A stretch of DNA of 64,000 nt from Myxococcus stipitatus (GTDB lineage Bacteria; Myxococcota; Myxococcia; Myxococcales; Myxococcaceae), in the NCBI RefSeq assembly GCF_037414475.1, contig NZ_CP147913.1, forward strand, positions 4,710,001 to 4,774,000, in the 5' to 3' direction. This document shows, one piece after another, positions 57,517-64,000 of this stretch. How positions within the stretch are numbered: the stretch's first letter is position 1; each line of letters opens with the position of its first letter. Under the pieces are notes generated by a model that saw only the letters and a program-made list of their open reading frames with translations, did no database searches and was not told the DNA's origin. A program made the translations under genes and the position numbers.

Positions 57517-58373
57517 TGCGAGCCCCGGGGACACGGGTCGGAGAGTACGTCATCGTCAACCGGGTCGCGGTCGGCGGGTCGAGTGACGTCTATCAGGCGC
57601 GCTCCTCGACGGAGGGTTCCTGGGCGGCGGTGAAGATGTTGTCCCCGAATGCGAGCCTCCAGAAAGAGGTGGTGGCTCGCTTCCTCAATGAAGCCCAGAT
57701 GCTTCAGCAGCTCGAACATCCTCACCTGGTGAAGGTGCTCGCGTTGGGAGAAGTCTCGGAGGATGGCGCTCCCTTCCTGGTCATGGAATGGCTCCCGGCG
57801 AGTCTTCACGGCCTGCTCAAGGAAAGGGGTGGGCGCCTCTCACTGGGGGACGGCCTGCGAGTCCTCCGGCAGCTCGCGCAGGTGCTCTGCTACCTGCACG
57901 AACGGGGTGTCATCCATCGCGACGTGAAGCCCGAGAATGTCCTGGTGGCACAGCGGGAGGAGCGCGCGCTGGAGGTGCGGCTCACGGACCTGGGGTTGGC
58001 ACGCCGTGTTCTCGAGGAGGGGGCGCCACTGACGGACCTCTACGTGTCCACGGCGAAGGAGGCGTTGCTTGGGACCGGTGAGTACATGGCCCCGGAGCAG
58101 TGGAGGAGTCCGAAGGGCGTGGACGCGAAGGTGGATGTCTATTCGCTCGGGGTGCTGGGGTTCCATGTGCTGGTGGGAGAACCGCCGTTTGTCGCGGAGA
58201 CCCACAGCGGCCTGCAGTATCAGCATGTGGTGAAGGCACCGCCTCTGTTTCGCCTGGAGGGAGTGGCCCCCGAGGAACTCCGCTCGTTGCTGGGGGCGAT
58301 GCTCGCGAAGGTGGCTGGACGCCGTCCTTCCATGGCGGAGGTGCTGCGCTCCCTGGATGCGCTCGCGACGTGA
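57516..58373 (+). CDS. Ser/Thr protein kinase, short
   Basis: The 285-aa product is a stand-alone Hanks-type kinase domain without membrane segment: glycine loop VAVGGSSDVYQA, ATP Lys in WAAVKML, HRDVKPEN, DLG in place of DFG (LTDLGLARR), and GTGEYMAPEQW. All catalytic residues are present. TGATG coupling with the sigma-factor gene suggests that the kinase acts on that sigma factor or an antagonist; the sigma factor's kinase-like tail supports a link. The CD-NTase gene starts 72 bp downstream. Confidence 0.92.
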   Translation: MRAPGTRVGEYVIVNRVAVGGSSDVYQARSSTEGSWAAVKMLSPNASLQKEVVARFLNEAQMLQQLEHPHLVKVLALGEVSEDGAPFLVMEWLPASLHGLLKERGGRLSLGDGLRVLRQLAQVLCYLHERGVIHRDVKPENVLVAQREERALEVRLTDLGLARRVLEEGAPLTDLYVSTAKEALLGTGEYMAPEQWRSPKGVDAKVDVYSLGVLGFHVLVGEPPFVAETHSGLQYQHVVKAPPLFRLEGVAPEELRSLLGAMLAKVAGRRPSMAEVLRSLDALAT

Positions 58374-58445
58374 GGCGCGAGGGATTCCGTGGGATTTGGC
58401 GTCTTGCTTCGTGCGCGAGCACTTCGCGCGCGAGGAGTACATGCC

Positions 58446-59321
58446 ATGTGGACTGTCAGGCAGGCGATGCAGCGGCTCGTGGAGGAGCTGGAGATCCCCC
58501 CGGCCCGATTGAAGACGGTGACGCGCCAGCATGAGGTGGTGCGGGCCATCCTGCGAGAGGCCCTGGCGCCCCCCGAGGACTTCATCTCCGGCTCCTACGG
58601 CCGACGCACTGCGGTCCATCCGCTCCACGACGTGGACCTGTTCGTCGTCCTCAACCCCCAGCGGCATCCTCGAGGTACCCGGACCACGGACGAGACGCTC
58701 AAGCAGGTCCGTCACGTCTTCAAGGAAGAGTGGGTCGGACGCGAGCTTCCTCGGCTCCAGACGCACTCGGTGGGTATCGACTTCTCGTCGAACATCCACA
58801 TCGACATCGTGCCCGCCTATCGGCATGAGCAAGTGGGCTATCTCATCCCCCAGCGTGGGACGGGGGCGTGGATTCACACGAACCCGAAGTGGCACCAGGA
58901 CGTGGCGGCCCGTGCCGATGAGGCGGCGGGGCATCAGCTCAACCGGCTCATCAAGCTGGTGAAGCACTGGAACCGGCAGCAGCAGTCGAGCCCGCTGCGC
59001 TCATTTCACCTGGAGGTGATGTGCTACCAGGCGTTCTCGAGGCCGCCGACGGGCACGCTCCTGGAGCAGCTCGGAGGCTTGTTCGAGTTCCTCGCCAAGC
59101 GGGTGACGTACCCTTGCAGTGACCCGGCGGGACTCGGTGGGAACGTGGATGCGGGATTCGAGAAGAGCCAACGGGATGCCGCCCAGCAGTTGTTCCTGAG
59201 CGCTTCGCGGACCGTTCACCGTGTGAACGAGGTGAGCGAAGTGAGCACGTCGGACCATTCGAGCTCTCACGCGCAGCTGCGGAAGCTCTTTGGCGACAGG
59301 TACCGCACATTCGAGCCCTGA
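58446..59321 (+). CDS. CD-NTase (CBASS cyclic-oligonucleotide synthase)
   Basis: The 291-aa product has the cGAS/DncV-like nucleotidyltransferase (SMODS-type) active site: FISGSYGRRTAV with Gly49-Ser50, the metal Asp62 and Asp64 in HDVDLFVVL, and a third Asp near 120 in IHIDIVPAY. Such enzymes make cyclic di- or trinucleotides on phage infection and these activate a cell-killing effector. The helical C-terminal part (LIKLVKHWNRQQQSSPLRSF) is also typical. GAGGAG eight bases upstream fixes the start. Two SAVED-domain genes, which would bind the product, follow on the same strand. The clade and nucleotide product cannot be read by eye. Confidence 0.92.
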   Translation: MWTVRQAMQRLVEELEIPPARLKTVTRQHEVVRAILREALAPPEDFISGSYGRRTAVHPLHDVDLFVVLNPQRHPRGTRTTDETLKQVRHVFKEEWVGRELPRLQTHSVGIDFSSNIHIDIVPAYRHEQVGYLIPQRGTGAWIHTNPKWHQDVAARADEAAGHQLNRLIKLVKHWNRQQQSSPLRSFHLEVMCYQAFSRPPTGTLLEQLGGLFEFLAKRVTYPCSDPAGLGGNVDAGFEKSQRDAAQQLFLSASRTVHRVNEVSEVSTSDHSSSHAQLRKLFGDRYRTFEP

Positions 59322-59417
59322 CTGGGGGCTCGAAGAAAAACGCGGGGTCGCGAGGGGTCCGTTCTCGGTTGGCGTCTCCTGTTCCGAAGGTCATCGGTCA
59401 TCCACCGAGGAACGGAC

Positions 59418-61220
59418 ATGCGGAACACCGAGCTCCCCATCAACCCCAGGACCCAGGCTCTCATCCTTCGCTACGAACACGACCGGCCCGTCATCGACGA
59501 TGCGGTGAGGCAGGCCCTCCTGCGTGAAGGGAAGGAGGGCTATCGGGATGTGGCCTCCACGGTCCTGCATCCCCATGACCCGGAGCAGAGCGTCCGCGCG
59601 CTGCGGCGAGAGGACTGGGCCGGGGCGTTCTTGGAGAACGAGCGCTTCGCGAACGCGCTGGTCCAGAAGGAGAAGGAGCTGGGGTTGGACCACCTCCCCA
59701 TCTACCTCTTCGGGTGTTCGCCCCTGGTGTTGATGCTGCACCTGGTCTCCTGCCTCCCTCGGCGTCCCTTGCGCGTGTATCAGCAGGCGCCCGATGGAGT
59801 GTGGTCGCTGGGCTACAGCAGGACGCAGCTCCCAACGTCCGAGGACTTCTTCGTGGTGGAGGGGCTCCCCGCCGCGAAGCAAGGAGGCCGTGGGCACGTG
59901 GCGCTCATCGTCGAGGTGACGCGCTCCATCCGAGACAACGCGCTGGCGGAGTTCCAGAAGCGCCATGGCTCGGAGTTGCTGGCCACGGTGTGCTTGCGGC
60001 CCGTACGCGGGCCGTCGCCGGACGCCTTTCGAGACCCTGCCGAGGCATCGCGCGCGGCGGAGCAGCTCCGTGGGGTGCTGGACGCACTGCACCAGCGGCT
60101 GGAGGGGACGCAGTCCGTGTTGCTGGCCATGGATTGCCCCATCAGTCTCGCGGGGGCACTAGGCACGGCGGTGAACGTGGAAACGCAGCACCCATTGTGG
60201 CTCCACCACTTCGACGCCGACCGGAAGCAGTACCTGCCTGTCCACGAGATGAAGGCGGGCCGGGCCGCACCGCTCGCGACCGAGCCGACTCGGGAGCAGT
60301 TCGCCGAAGCAACGCGGGTGTTGGGCGATTTGCGCCGCGTCCACCAGGACCTGGTGAACTGGCTGAGCGAGCCCGCGCAGAAGGGGCTGCTGGATGCGAT
60401 TGATGGCAAGGCGTTCCTGGGCAGCTCGATTGAAGACAGTCCGGCGACGACGCCCGCGCCGTTGTACCGGCACATCGGAAAGGGGAAGTGGAGCTTCGAG
60501 GTGGGGATGTTGCTCGGGCTGAAGAAGCTGCGCGACCGTGTCGACGCCGAGTCCTGGCGCGAGTGCGTCCGCCTCTTCATGGTCCACGAGGTCTTCCACG
60601 TCCATCAGGGCGGACTGACCTCGTACACGTTCAGCGGCAGCGGGCGCACGGGCTTCGTGCTGGAGGCCGCGGACTTCGACGCGGACGCGATTGCCATCGA
60701 GGCCGCGCTGGCCTGGCGCAAGGCGAAGCAGCCGGGGACCGTGCAGGATGCCGGTGAGATTCAGACGATGGAGGCCATCGTGTGGAACGCGGTGGAGAGC
60801 CTGCGCGTCTTCGAGCCCGAGCGGCCCATCCGTGCCCTCTCCGAGCGCAGGTTGCGACGCTACCTCATCTGGCTCTTCCAGGCGTGCCGGCTGCACGCCC
60901 TGGCACGGGAGACGGGAGCCGCGCCTCCCCTGGAGCGCGTCACGGTTGAAATCGCGGGGCTACAGACGTCTCCGGACCCGTTCGAGACGTACTCGCAGCA
61001 GCGGGTGAACCTGTCGGGCGTGGACCCGAGGGATGAGCTGATTACCGGCATCTACTTCCAGCGCAAGCTGGTGCGAGACCGGGATGGTCGCTGGGTGGCG
61101 CGCATGCTCGAGGCGCTCAGCCGCTGGGAGGAGTTGCCGCGCGAAGACGCCCAGGAGGGAATGCGGCGGATCTTCGAGGAACTCTTCAACAGGCACCGCG
61201 AGCTGATTCAGCCTCGCTAG
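59418..61220 (+). CDS. SAVED-domain protein fused to HExxH zinc-peptidase-like domain
   Basis: The 600-aa product has an N-terminal SAVED sensor (about 85-275): PIYLFGCSPLVLMLHLVSCL, VYQQAPDGVWSLGY, ALIVEVTRSIRDNALAEF and ISLAGALGTAVNVE. Residues about 370-440 hold HEVFHVHQ (His390, Glu391, His394) and, 22 residues later, LEAADFDADAIAIEAAL (Glu416), the layout of gluzincin metallopeptidases. In CBASS, SAVED domains bind cyclic oligonucleotides and switch on a fused effector; here that would be proteolysis. SAVED is first rather than last, unlike Cap4. GAGGAAC precedes the ATG, within a possible hairpin. The peptidase part is inference from motif spacing. Confidence 0.87.
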   Translation: MRNTELPINPRTQALILRYEHDRPVIDDAVRQALLREGKEGYRDVASTVLHPHDPEQSVRALRREDWAGAFLENERFANALVQKEKELGLDHLPIYLFGCSPLVLMLHLVSCLPRRPLRVYQQAPDGVWSLGYSRTQLPTSEDFFVVEGLPAAKQGGRGHVALIVEVTRSIRDNALAEFQKRHGSELLATVCLRPVRGPSPDAFRDPAEASRAAEQLRGVLDALHQRLEGTQSVLLAMDCPISLAGALGTAVNVETQHPLWLHHFDADRKQYLPVHEMKAGRAAPLATEPTREQFAEATRVLGDLRRVHQDLVNWLSEPAQKGLLDAIDGKAFLGSSIEDSPATTPAPLYRHIGKGKWSFEVGMLLGLKKLRDRVDAESWRECVRLFMVHEVFHVHQGGLTSYTFSGSGRTGFVLEAADFDADAIAIEAALAWRKAKQPGTVQDAGEIQTMEAIVWNAVESLRVFEPERPIRALSERRLRRYLIWLFQACRLHALARETGAAPPLERVTVEIAGLQTSPDPFETYSQQRVNLSGVDPRDELITGIYFQRKLVRDRDGRWVARMLEALSRWEELPREDAQEGMRRIFEELFNRHRELIQPR

Positions 61221-61238
61221 CGAGGCCAGGAGCCAGCC

Positions 61239-62711
61239 ATGGGAGAACAGAGTGCATCCCGGCTCGAAGGGGACCGGTACCAGTACCTCTATGGCTGGTA
61301 CGAACTGCTGCGGTTGCTCGCGGAGTCGAGCCCCTTCGAGTGCGGCTATCTCGAACATCCCGATGCGGGAGCCGCGGATGATGTGACCTTGCATGCGCGC
61401 GAGGGCTCTGGAGTGGCCAGCCGCTACTTGCAGGTGAAGTGGCACGTGGACCATCGGAGCCAGTACTCGCTGGACGCTGTCTCCGAGGCGCCTGGCGGAC
61501 GAGGACGTTCGCTCCTGCACAAGCTCTTCGCGAGCTGGCGGAAGCTTCGCGAACGTGGGCCCGCCGAGGTGTGGCTGGTGAGCAACTGGAGCGCGGAGGA
61601 GTCCTTGGGCCGTTACCTGCGTGGGCGGGATTGTGCGCTCACGCAGGAGTTCTTCACGGAGTCGCGGCCGGGCTCGCTCAAGGAAGGGGGCTCGCGCTGG
61701 GCGGAGCGCTGTGGGGCGACGGTGGAGGAGCTTCGCGCGTTCTTCGGAGACCTTCGCTTGCGGCTCGGGTTCTCGAGCATCCGTGAGCTGGAGGGGATGG
61801 TCGACGAGCGCATGGAGAACTTCGAGCTTCGACAGGGCGCCAACCCGAGGGCCATCGTGCTGGACGGCTTGCGGGAGTGGGTGGAGGTGTCGGGCGAGGC
61901 GAAGCGGGTGACTCGCGAGTCGTTGATGGCGTTCCTGCGGGCGAGGGAGTTGCTGGCGCCCAAGCACGGTGGGCCCGCGGTGAGCCTGTGGGTCCATGCG
62001 TGGGTTCGCCGGAAGTGGGAACAGTCGCCCACAGAGGAGCTGGACTGGACGGCTTACTTCGACCGGGAGACGCGCAGGCTTCCCGACGAGGTGGTGTGGC
62101 GCGAGAAGCTGATTCCGGAGCTGCGCGCGGCGAGACAGCGGCTCGCGGACAGGCCCGAGGGGGCGCTGGTGGACTTCCGGGGCAAGGTGCCGCTGAGCGT
62201 GGCGCTGGCCGTGGGCTTCTATTTCTCGGAAGCGGCGGGGTTCCGGTTCCGCTCAGAGCAGGTGACTCGGGGAGAGAACTTCCTCTGGCGCTCGGATGTG
62301 GGGGCGTCAGCGGGGCGATTGAAGGTGATTGAGCGCGAGCGGGCCTCGGACGCCAAGGTGCTGCTGGTGATGTTCCAGCTCACGCAGGATGCTCGGGTGG
62401 ACCTGGAGCGGTTCGAGGCCGAGCATCCGGGGGCGTATCGCGCGGTGCTTGTCCTGGAGCCGGAAGGTGGGCCTGGGGATGGGGCTGTCACTTCTGCGGG
62501 AGATGCGGTCGCGTTCGCTGTTCAGGCTCGCGAGCTGATTCGACGCGCGAGGAGCCGGTATCGCGCTTCGTCGACGCACTTGCTGCTCTATGCACCGTCG
62601 ACGTGTTGCTTGTTCCTGGGACAGCGGCTCAACGCGGTGGGCCCGGTGGTGGTTCATGAGCGCACGGTGGATGAACGGTATTCGCCGGTGTTCACGCTTC
62701 AGACGGGGTGA
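61239..62711 (+). CDS. cap4: Cap4-type CBASS effector: nuclease plus SAVED
   Basis: The 490-aa product matches Cap4 in length and order. The N-terminal DUF4297-like PD-(D/E)xK nuclease shows RYQYLYGWYELLRLL, then GAADDVTLHAR (Asp48) and RYLQVKWH (Gln65, Lys67). The C-terminal SAVED domain (about 310-480) has VDFRGKVPLSVALAVGFYF, LLVMFQLTQDARVDLERF and HLLLYAPSTCCLFLGQRLNA. In studied systems Cap4 binds a cyclic trinucleotide and then degrades DNA without sequence specificity, killing the infected cell. It lies 18 bp after the SAVED-peptidase gene and ends the operon. The nucleotide it binds here is unknown. Confidence 0.9.
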   Translation: MGEQSASRLEGDRYQYLYGWYELLRLLAESSPFECGYLEHPDAGAADDVTLHAREGSGVASRYLQVKWHVDHRSQYSLDAVSEAPGGRGRSLLHKLFASWRKLRERGPAEVWLVSNWSAEESLGRYLRGRDCALTQEFFTESRPGSLKEGGSRWAERCGATVEELRAFFGDLRLRLGFSSIRELEGMVDERMENFELRQGANPRAIVLDGLREWVEVSGEAKRVTRESLMAFLRARELLAPKHGGPAVSLWVHAWVRRKWEQSPTEELDWTAYFDRETRRLPDEVVWREKLIPELRAARQRLADRPEGALVDFRGKVPLSVALAVGFYFSEAAGFRFRSEQVTRGENFLWRSDVGASAGRLKVIERERASDAKVLLVMFQLTQDARVDLERFEAEHPGAYRAVLVLEPEGGPGDGAVTSAGDAVAFAVQARELIRRARSRYRASSTHLLLYAPSTCCLFLGQRLNAVGPVVVHERTVDERYSPVFTLQTG

Positions 62712-62806
62712 GAGGTCGTCTCGGTTGCGGCGGCTCCGTGCTCGGGCCGCGCGGGCATGGAGTTGAGCGCTCTTTGATAGGTGAATACTCAGACTTATCG
62801 CTCGCC

Positions 62807-62830
62807 GTGATGCCGAAAGGCGTTGAGCAC
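62807..62830. CRISPR. solitary CRISPR-repeat-like sequence
   Basis: GTGATGCCGAAAGG followed by CGTTGAGCAC has the small internal stem (GCC-GAAA-GGC) and ending of known CRISPR direct repeats; translated it gives VMPKGVEH, a string I recall from false proteins in CRISPR arrays. Only one copy is present, with no second repeat at spacer distance, so this is at most a remnant or a lone repeat. Confidence 0.45.
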
Positions 62831-62966
62831 ATCTCCACTCCGTCGTTGGTCCCGGCCTGGAAGTTCAGTGCCGCGGTCATGTCCGGGGATTGATGCAGGG
62901 GTGTTGATGCGGCATGGGCCGCGGCATCCCGATGTCTCGTCAAATTGTCGAATACAGGGGGGACGT

Positions 62967-63662
62967 ATGTCTGAGGGACGTTGCCGGGCACGGGCTTTGG
63001 CTTGGGTGCTGGGATGGCTGTGCTTGGGATGCAGCTCGCCCAATCCCAATGTCCGCGTGGTGAGGACTTCGGACGGAGTCCTCCGCGTGGATGCGCCTTG
63101 GGTCGGGCCCTACGAGACCATGGAGGAGCTGGCCGAAGACGGATGCGAGAAGGTGACGAGTCAGCCAGGTGCATCGCACGGTGATGCGAACGGCGAGTAC
63201 GGCATGGAGTACTGCGCGCTTCACTACTACTCACCCGAGGACCACGCGTACTACCTGAGCTACCTCTCGAATGTGGGAGGCAACGGGCCGGATGGGATGA
63301 AGTTCTGCGTCGTCCCACGGGCCATCAACGAGCTGAACCGGAAGAGCTACATCCTTCTCGGACCCGCGCACAATCATCCGCACAATCGCGAGTTCTCTCG
63401 GCCGGACACCGGAAAGGGCAGACCTCCGGGCTGGTCTCCGCTCGGAACCTCCCGCGTGTTCGATAGGGAGACCCAGCGCGTCTGGGACCGCGAGTTGCTC
63501 GTGTTCTACAGAGAGCGCGATGGGCGTTGCAGTACCTTCAAGTACAACTACTTTACCCGCCTTGTATATGCTCTGCGGGACGGGGCCTGGGTCGCTATCG
63601 GCAAGGCCGATGGGCAGTACGGACGGGTCACGCTCTTTGGCGGTCAAGAGTGGTTGCCTTGA
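62967..63662 (+). CDS. lipoprotein with JAMM-like HxHP motif
   Basis: The 231-aa product is a lipoprotein (lipobox CLGC) I cannot place in a named family. Residues near 130-145 read PAHNHPHNREFSRPD, close to the H-x-H-P...S-x-x-D metal motif of JAB/MPN (JAMM) peptidases but one residue shorter. The rest is rich in Tyr and Cys (EYCALHYYSPEDHAYYLSYL). A GGGGGG site seven or so bases before the ATG supports the start. A second lipoprotein gene follows 23 bp on. Its place after the CBASS genes is probably chance, as it is exported. Confidence 0.75.
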   Translation: MSEGRCRARALAWVLGWLCLGCSSPNPNVRVVRTSDGVLRVDAPWVGPYETMEELAEDGCEKVTSQPGASHGDANGEYGMEYCALHYYSPEDHAYYLSYLSNVGGNGPDGMKFCVVPRAINELNRKSYILLGPAHNHPHNREFSRPDTGKGRPPGWSPLGTSRVFDRETQRVWDRELLVFYRERDGRCSTFKYNYFTRLVYALRDGAWVAIGKADGQYGRVTLFGGQEWLP

Positions 63663-63685
63663 GTGCGCGAGAAGGGAGGTCTGGA

Positions 63686-64000
63686 ATGAAGCGAGGACTG
63701 TTGACGCCGTGGCTGCCTGCTTTGGTGTGGATGCTGTCGAGTGGCTGCTCTTCCCAGGGCCCCCATCAGCGTGAAAAGGCGGAGCGCGTCCCCGCGGCCG
63801 AGGGAGAGCGCGTGGCGTTTCCCGATTCCTTCACCGGGGCCGTCGAGCTGTCGGGGCCACTGGCCGCCGCGCTTGAGGTCGCCATGAACGAGTTCCTTCC
63901 TCCGGGGGCGAAGGTGAAGCCGCACGGAGGCGGCGAGGCCATCTCGGAGTGCTTGTCCAGGCGGAGCACGTACGACGTGCAGGCCATGGCCTACGGCGAG
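63686..64000 (+). CDS. lipoprotein, cut by window end
   Basis: The frame is open from the ATG at 63686 to the last base, giving 105 residues of an incomplete protein. It starts with a lipoprotein signal (PALVWMLSSGC) and continues FPDSFTGAVELSGPLAAALE. GAAGGGAGG lies about eight bases upstream. It follows the JAMM-motif lipoprotein by 23 bp, so the two are probably an operon. I do not recognise it. Confidence 0.75.
   Translation, partial: MKRGLLTPWLPALVWMLSSGCSSQGPHQREKAERVPAAEGERVAFPDSFTGAVELSGPLAAALEVAMNEFLPPGAKVKPHGGGEAISECLSRRSTYDVQAMAYGE

Noticed and set aside
58374..62711. Cap2/Cap3 or HORMA/TRIP13 genes inside the CBASS block
   Set aside because: All space in the block is taken by the CD-NTase and two SAVED genes; none has E1/E2, HORMA or AAA+ motifs.
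62795..62966. A full CRISPR array
   Set aside because: Only one repeat-like unit is present; no second copy occurs at 60-75 bp on either side.
62967..63662. Reading the JAMM-like lipoprotein as the CBASS Cap3 peptidase
   Set aside because: Cap3 is cytoplasmic and comes with an E1/E2-type Cap2, which is absent; this protein has a lipoprotein signal and different motif spacing.

Overview
The window looks like chromosomal DNA of a myxobacterium, probably a Myxococcus/Corallococcus-type member of the Myxococcaceae. The reasons are the very high GC content, strong G/C bias at third codon positions (which opens long false reading frames opposite almost every gene), many lipoproteins, and large Ser/Thr kinases. 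The genus is an inference; no database was searched.

Layout. 1-3480 is the end of an rRNA operon: spacer, complete 23S rRNA, 5S rRNA and a terminator. 3531-9746 holds housekeeping and signalling genes (quinone-reductase-like enzyme, SlyX, TPR proteins, a DUF2007/zinc-ribbon protein, a PAS sensor histidine kinase). 9965-15334 is a TonB-dependent receptor operon with two lipoproteins, near a His-rich membrane protein, which suggests metal uptake. 15865-29681 carries GlpD, a subtilisin-like lipoprotein, an acyltransferase, an alcohol dehydrogenase/LysR pair, an AfsR-like regulator/FAD monooxygenase pair, and a BlaI/M56 operon in which the M56 protease is fused to a lytic transglycosylase domain. 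29761-47797 is mixed metabolism and envelope: TetR/hydrolase/esterase, MBL hydrolase/LysR, SDR, lipase, 2OG oxygenase, amidohydrolase, MltA, phosphatidyltransferase, DUF4846 protein and desaturase. 48343-53220 has two tandem STAS-like paralogues and a sugar ABC importer without its ATPase.

The most interesting block is 53298-62711, six genes on one strand: a Ser/Thr kinase fused to a STAND NTPase and TPR region; a sigma-70-like factor; a second Ser/Thr kinase; a CD-NTase (cyclic-oligonucleotide synthase); a SAVED domain fused to an HExxH zinc-peptidase-like domain; and a Cap4-type protein (nuclease plus SAVED). The last three form a CBASS-type anti-phage system with two different SAVED effectors and none of the usual Cap2/Cap3 or HORMA/TRIP13 genes. 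The kinase/sigma/kinase set just upstream is a candidate control module. A single CRISPR-repeat-like sequence follows the system, then two lipoprotein genes, the second cut by the window end.

How the parts may work together. In the CBASS block, infection sensing (perhaps through the STAND-kinase) would activate the CD-NTase; its nucleotide product would bind both SAVED receptors and switch on DNA cleavage and proteolysis. This is inference from domain content. Elsewhere, divergent regulator/enzyme pairs (LysR-ADH, TetR-hydrolase, LysR-MBL, AfsR-like-monooxygenase) suggest local control, and two of them have clear inverted repeats between the genes.
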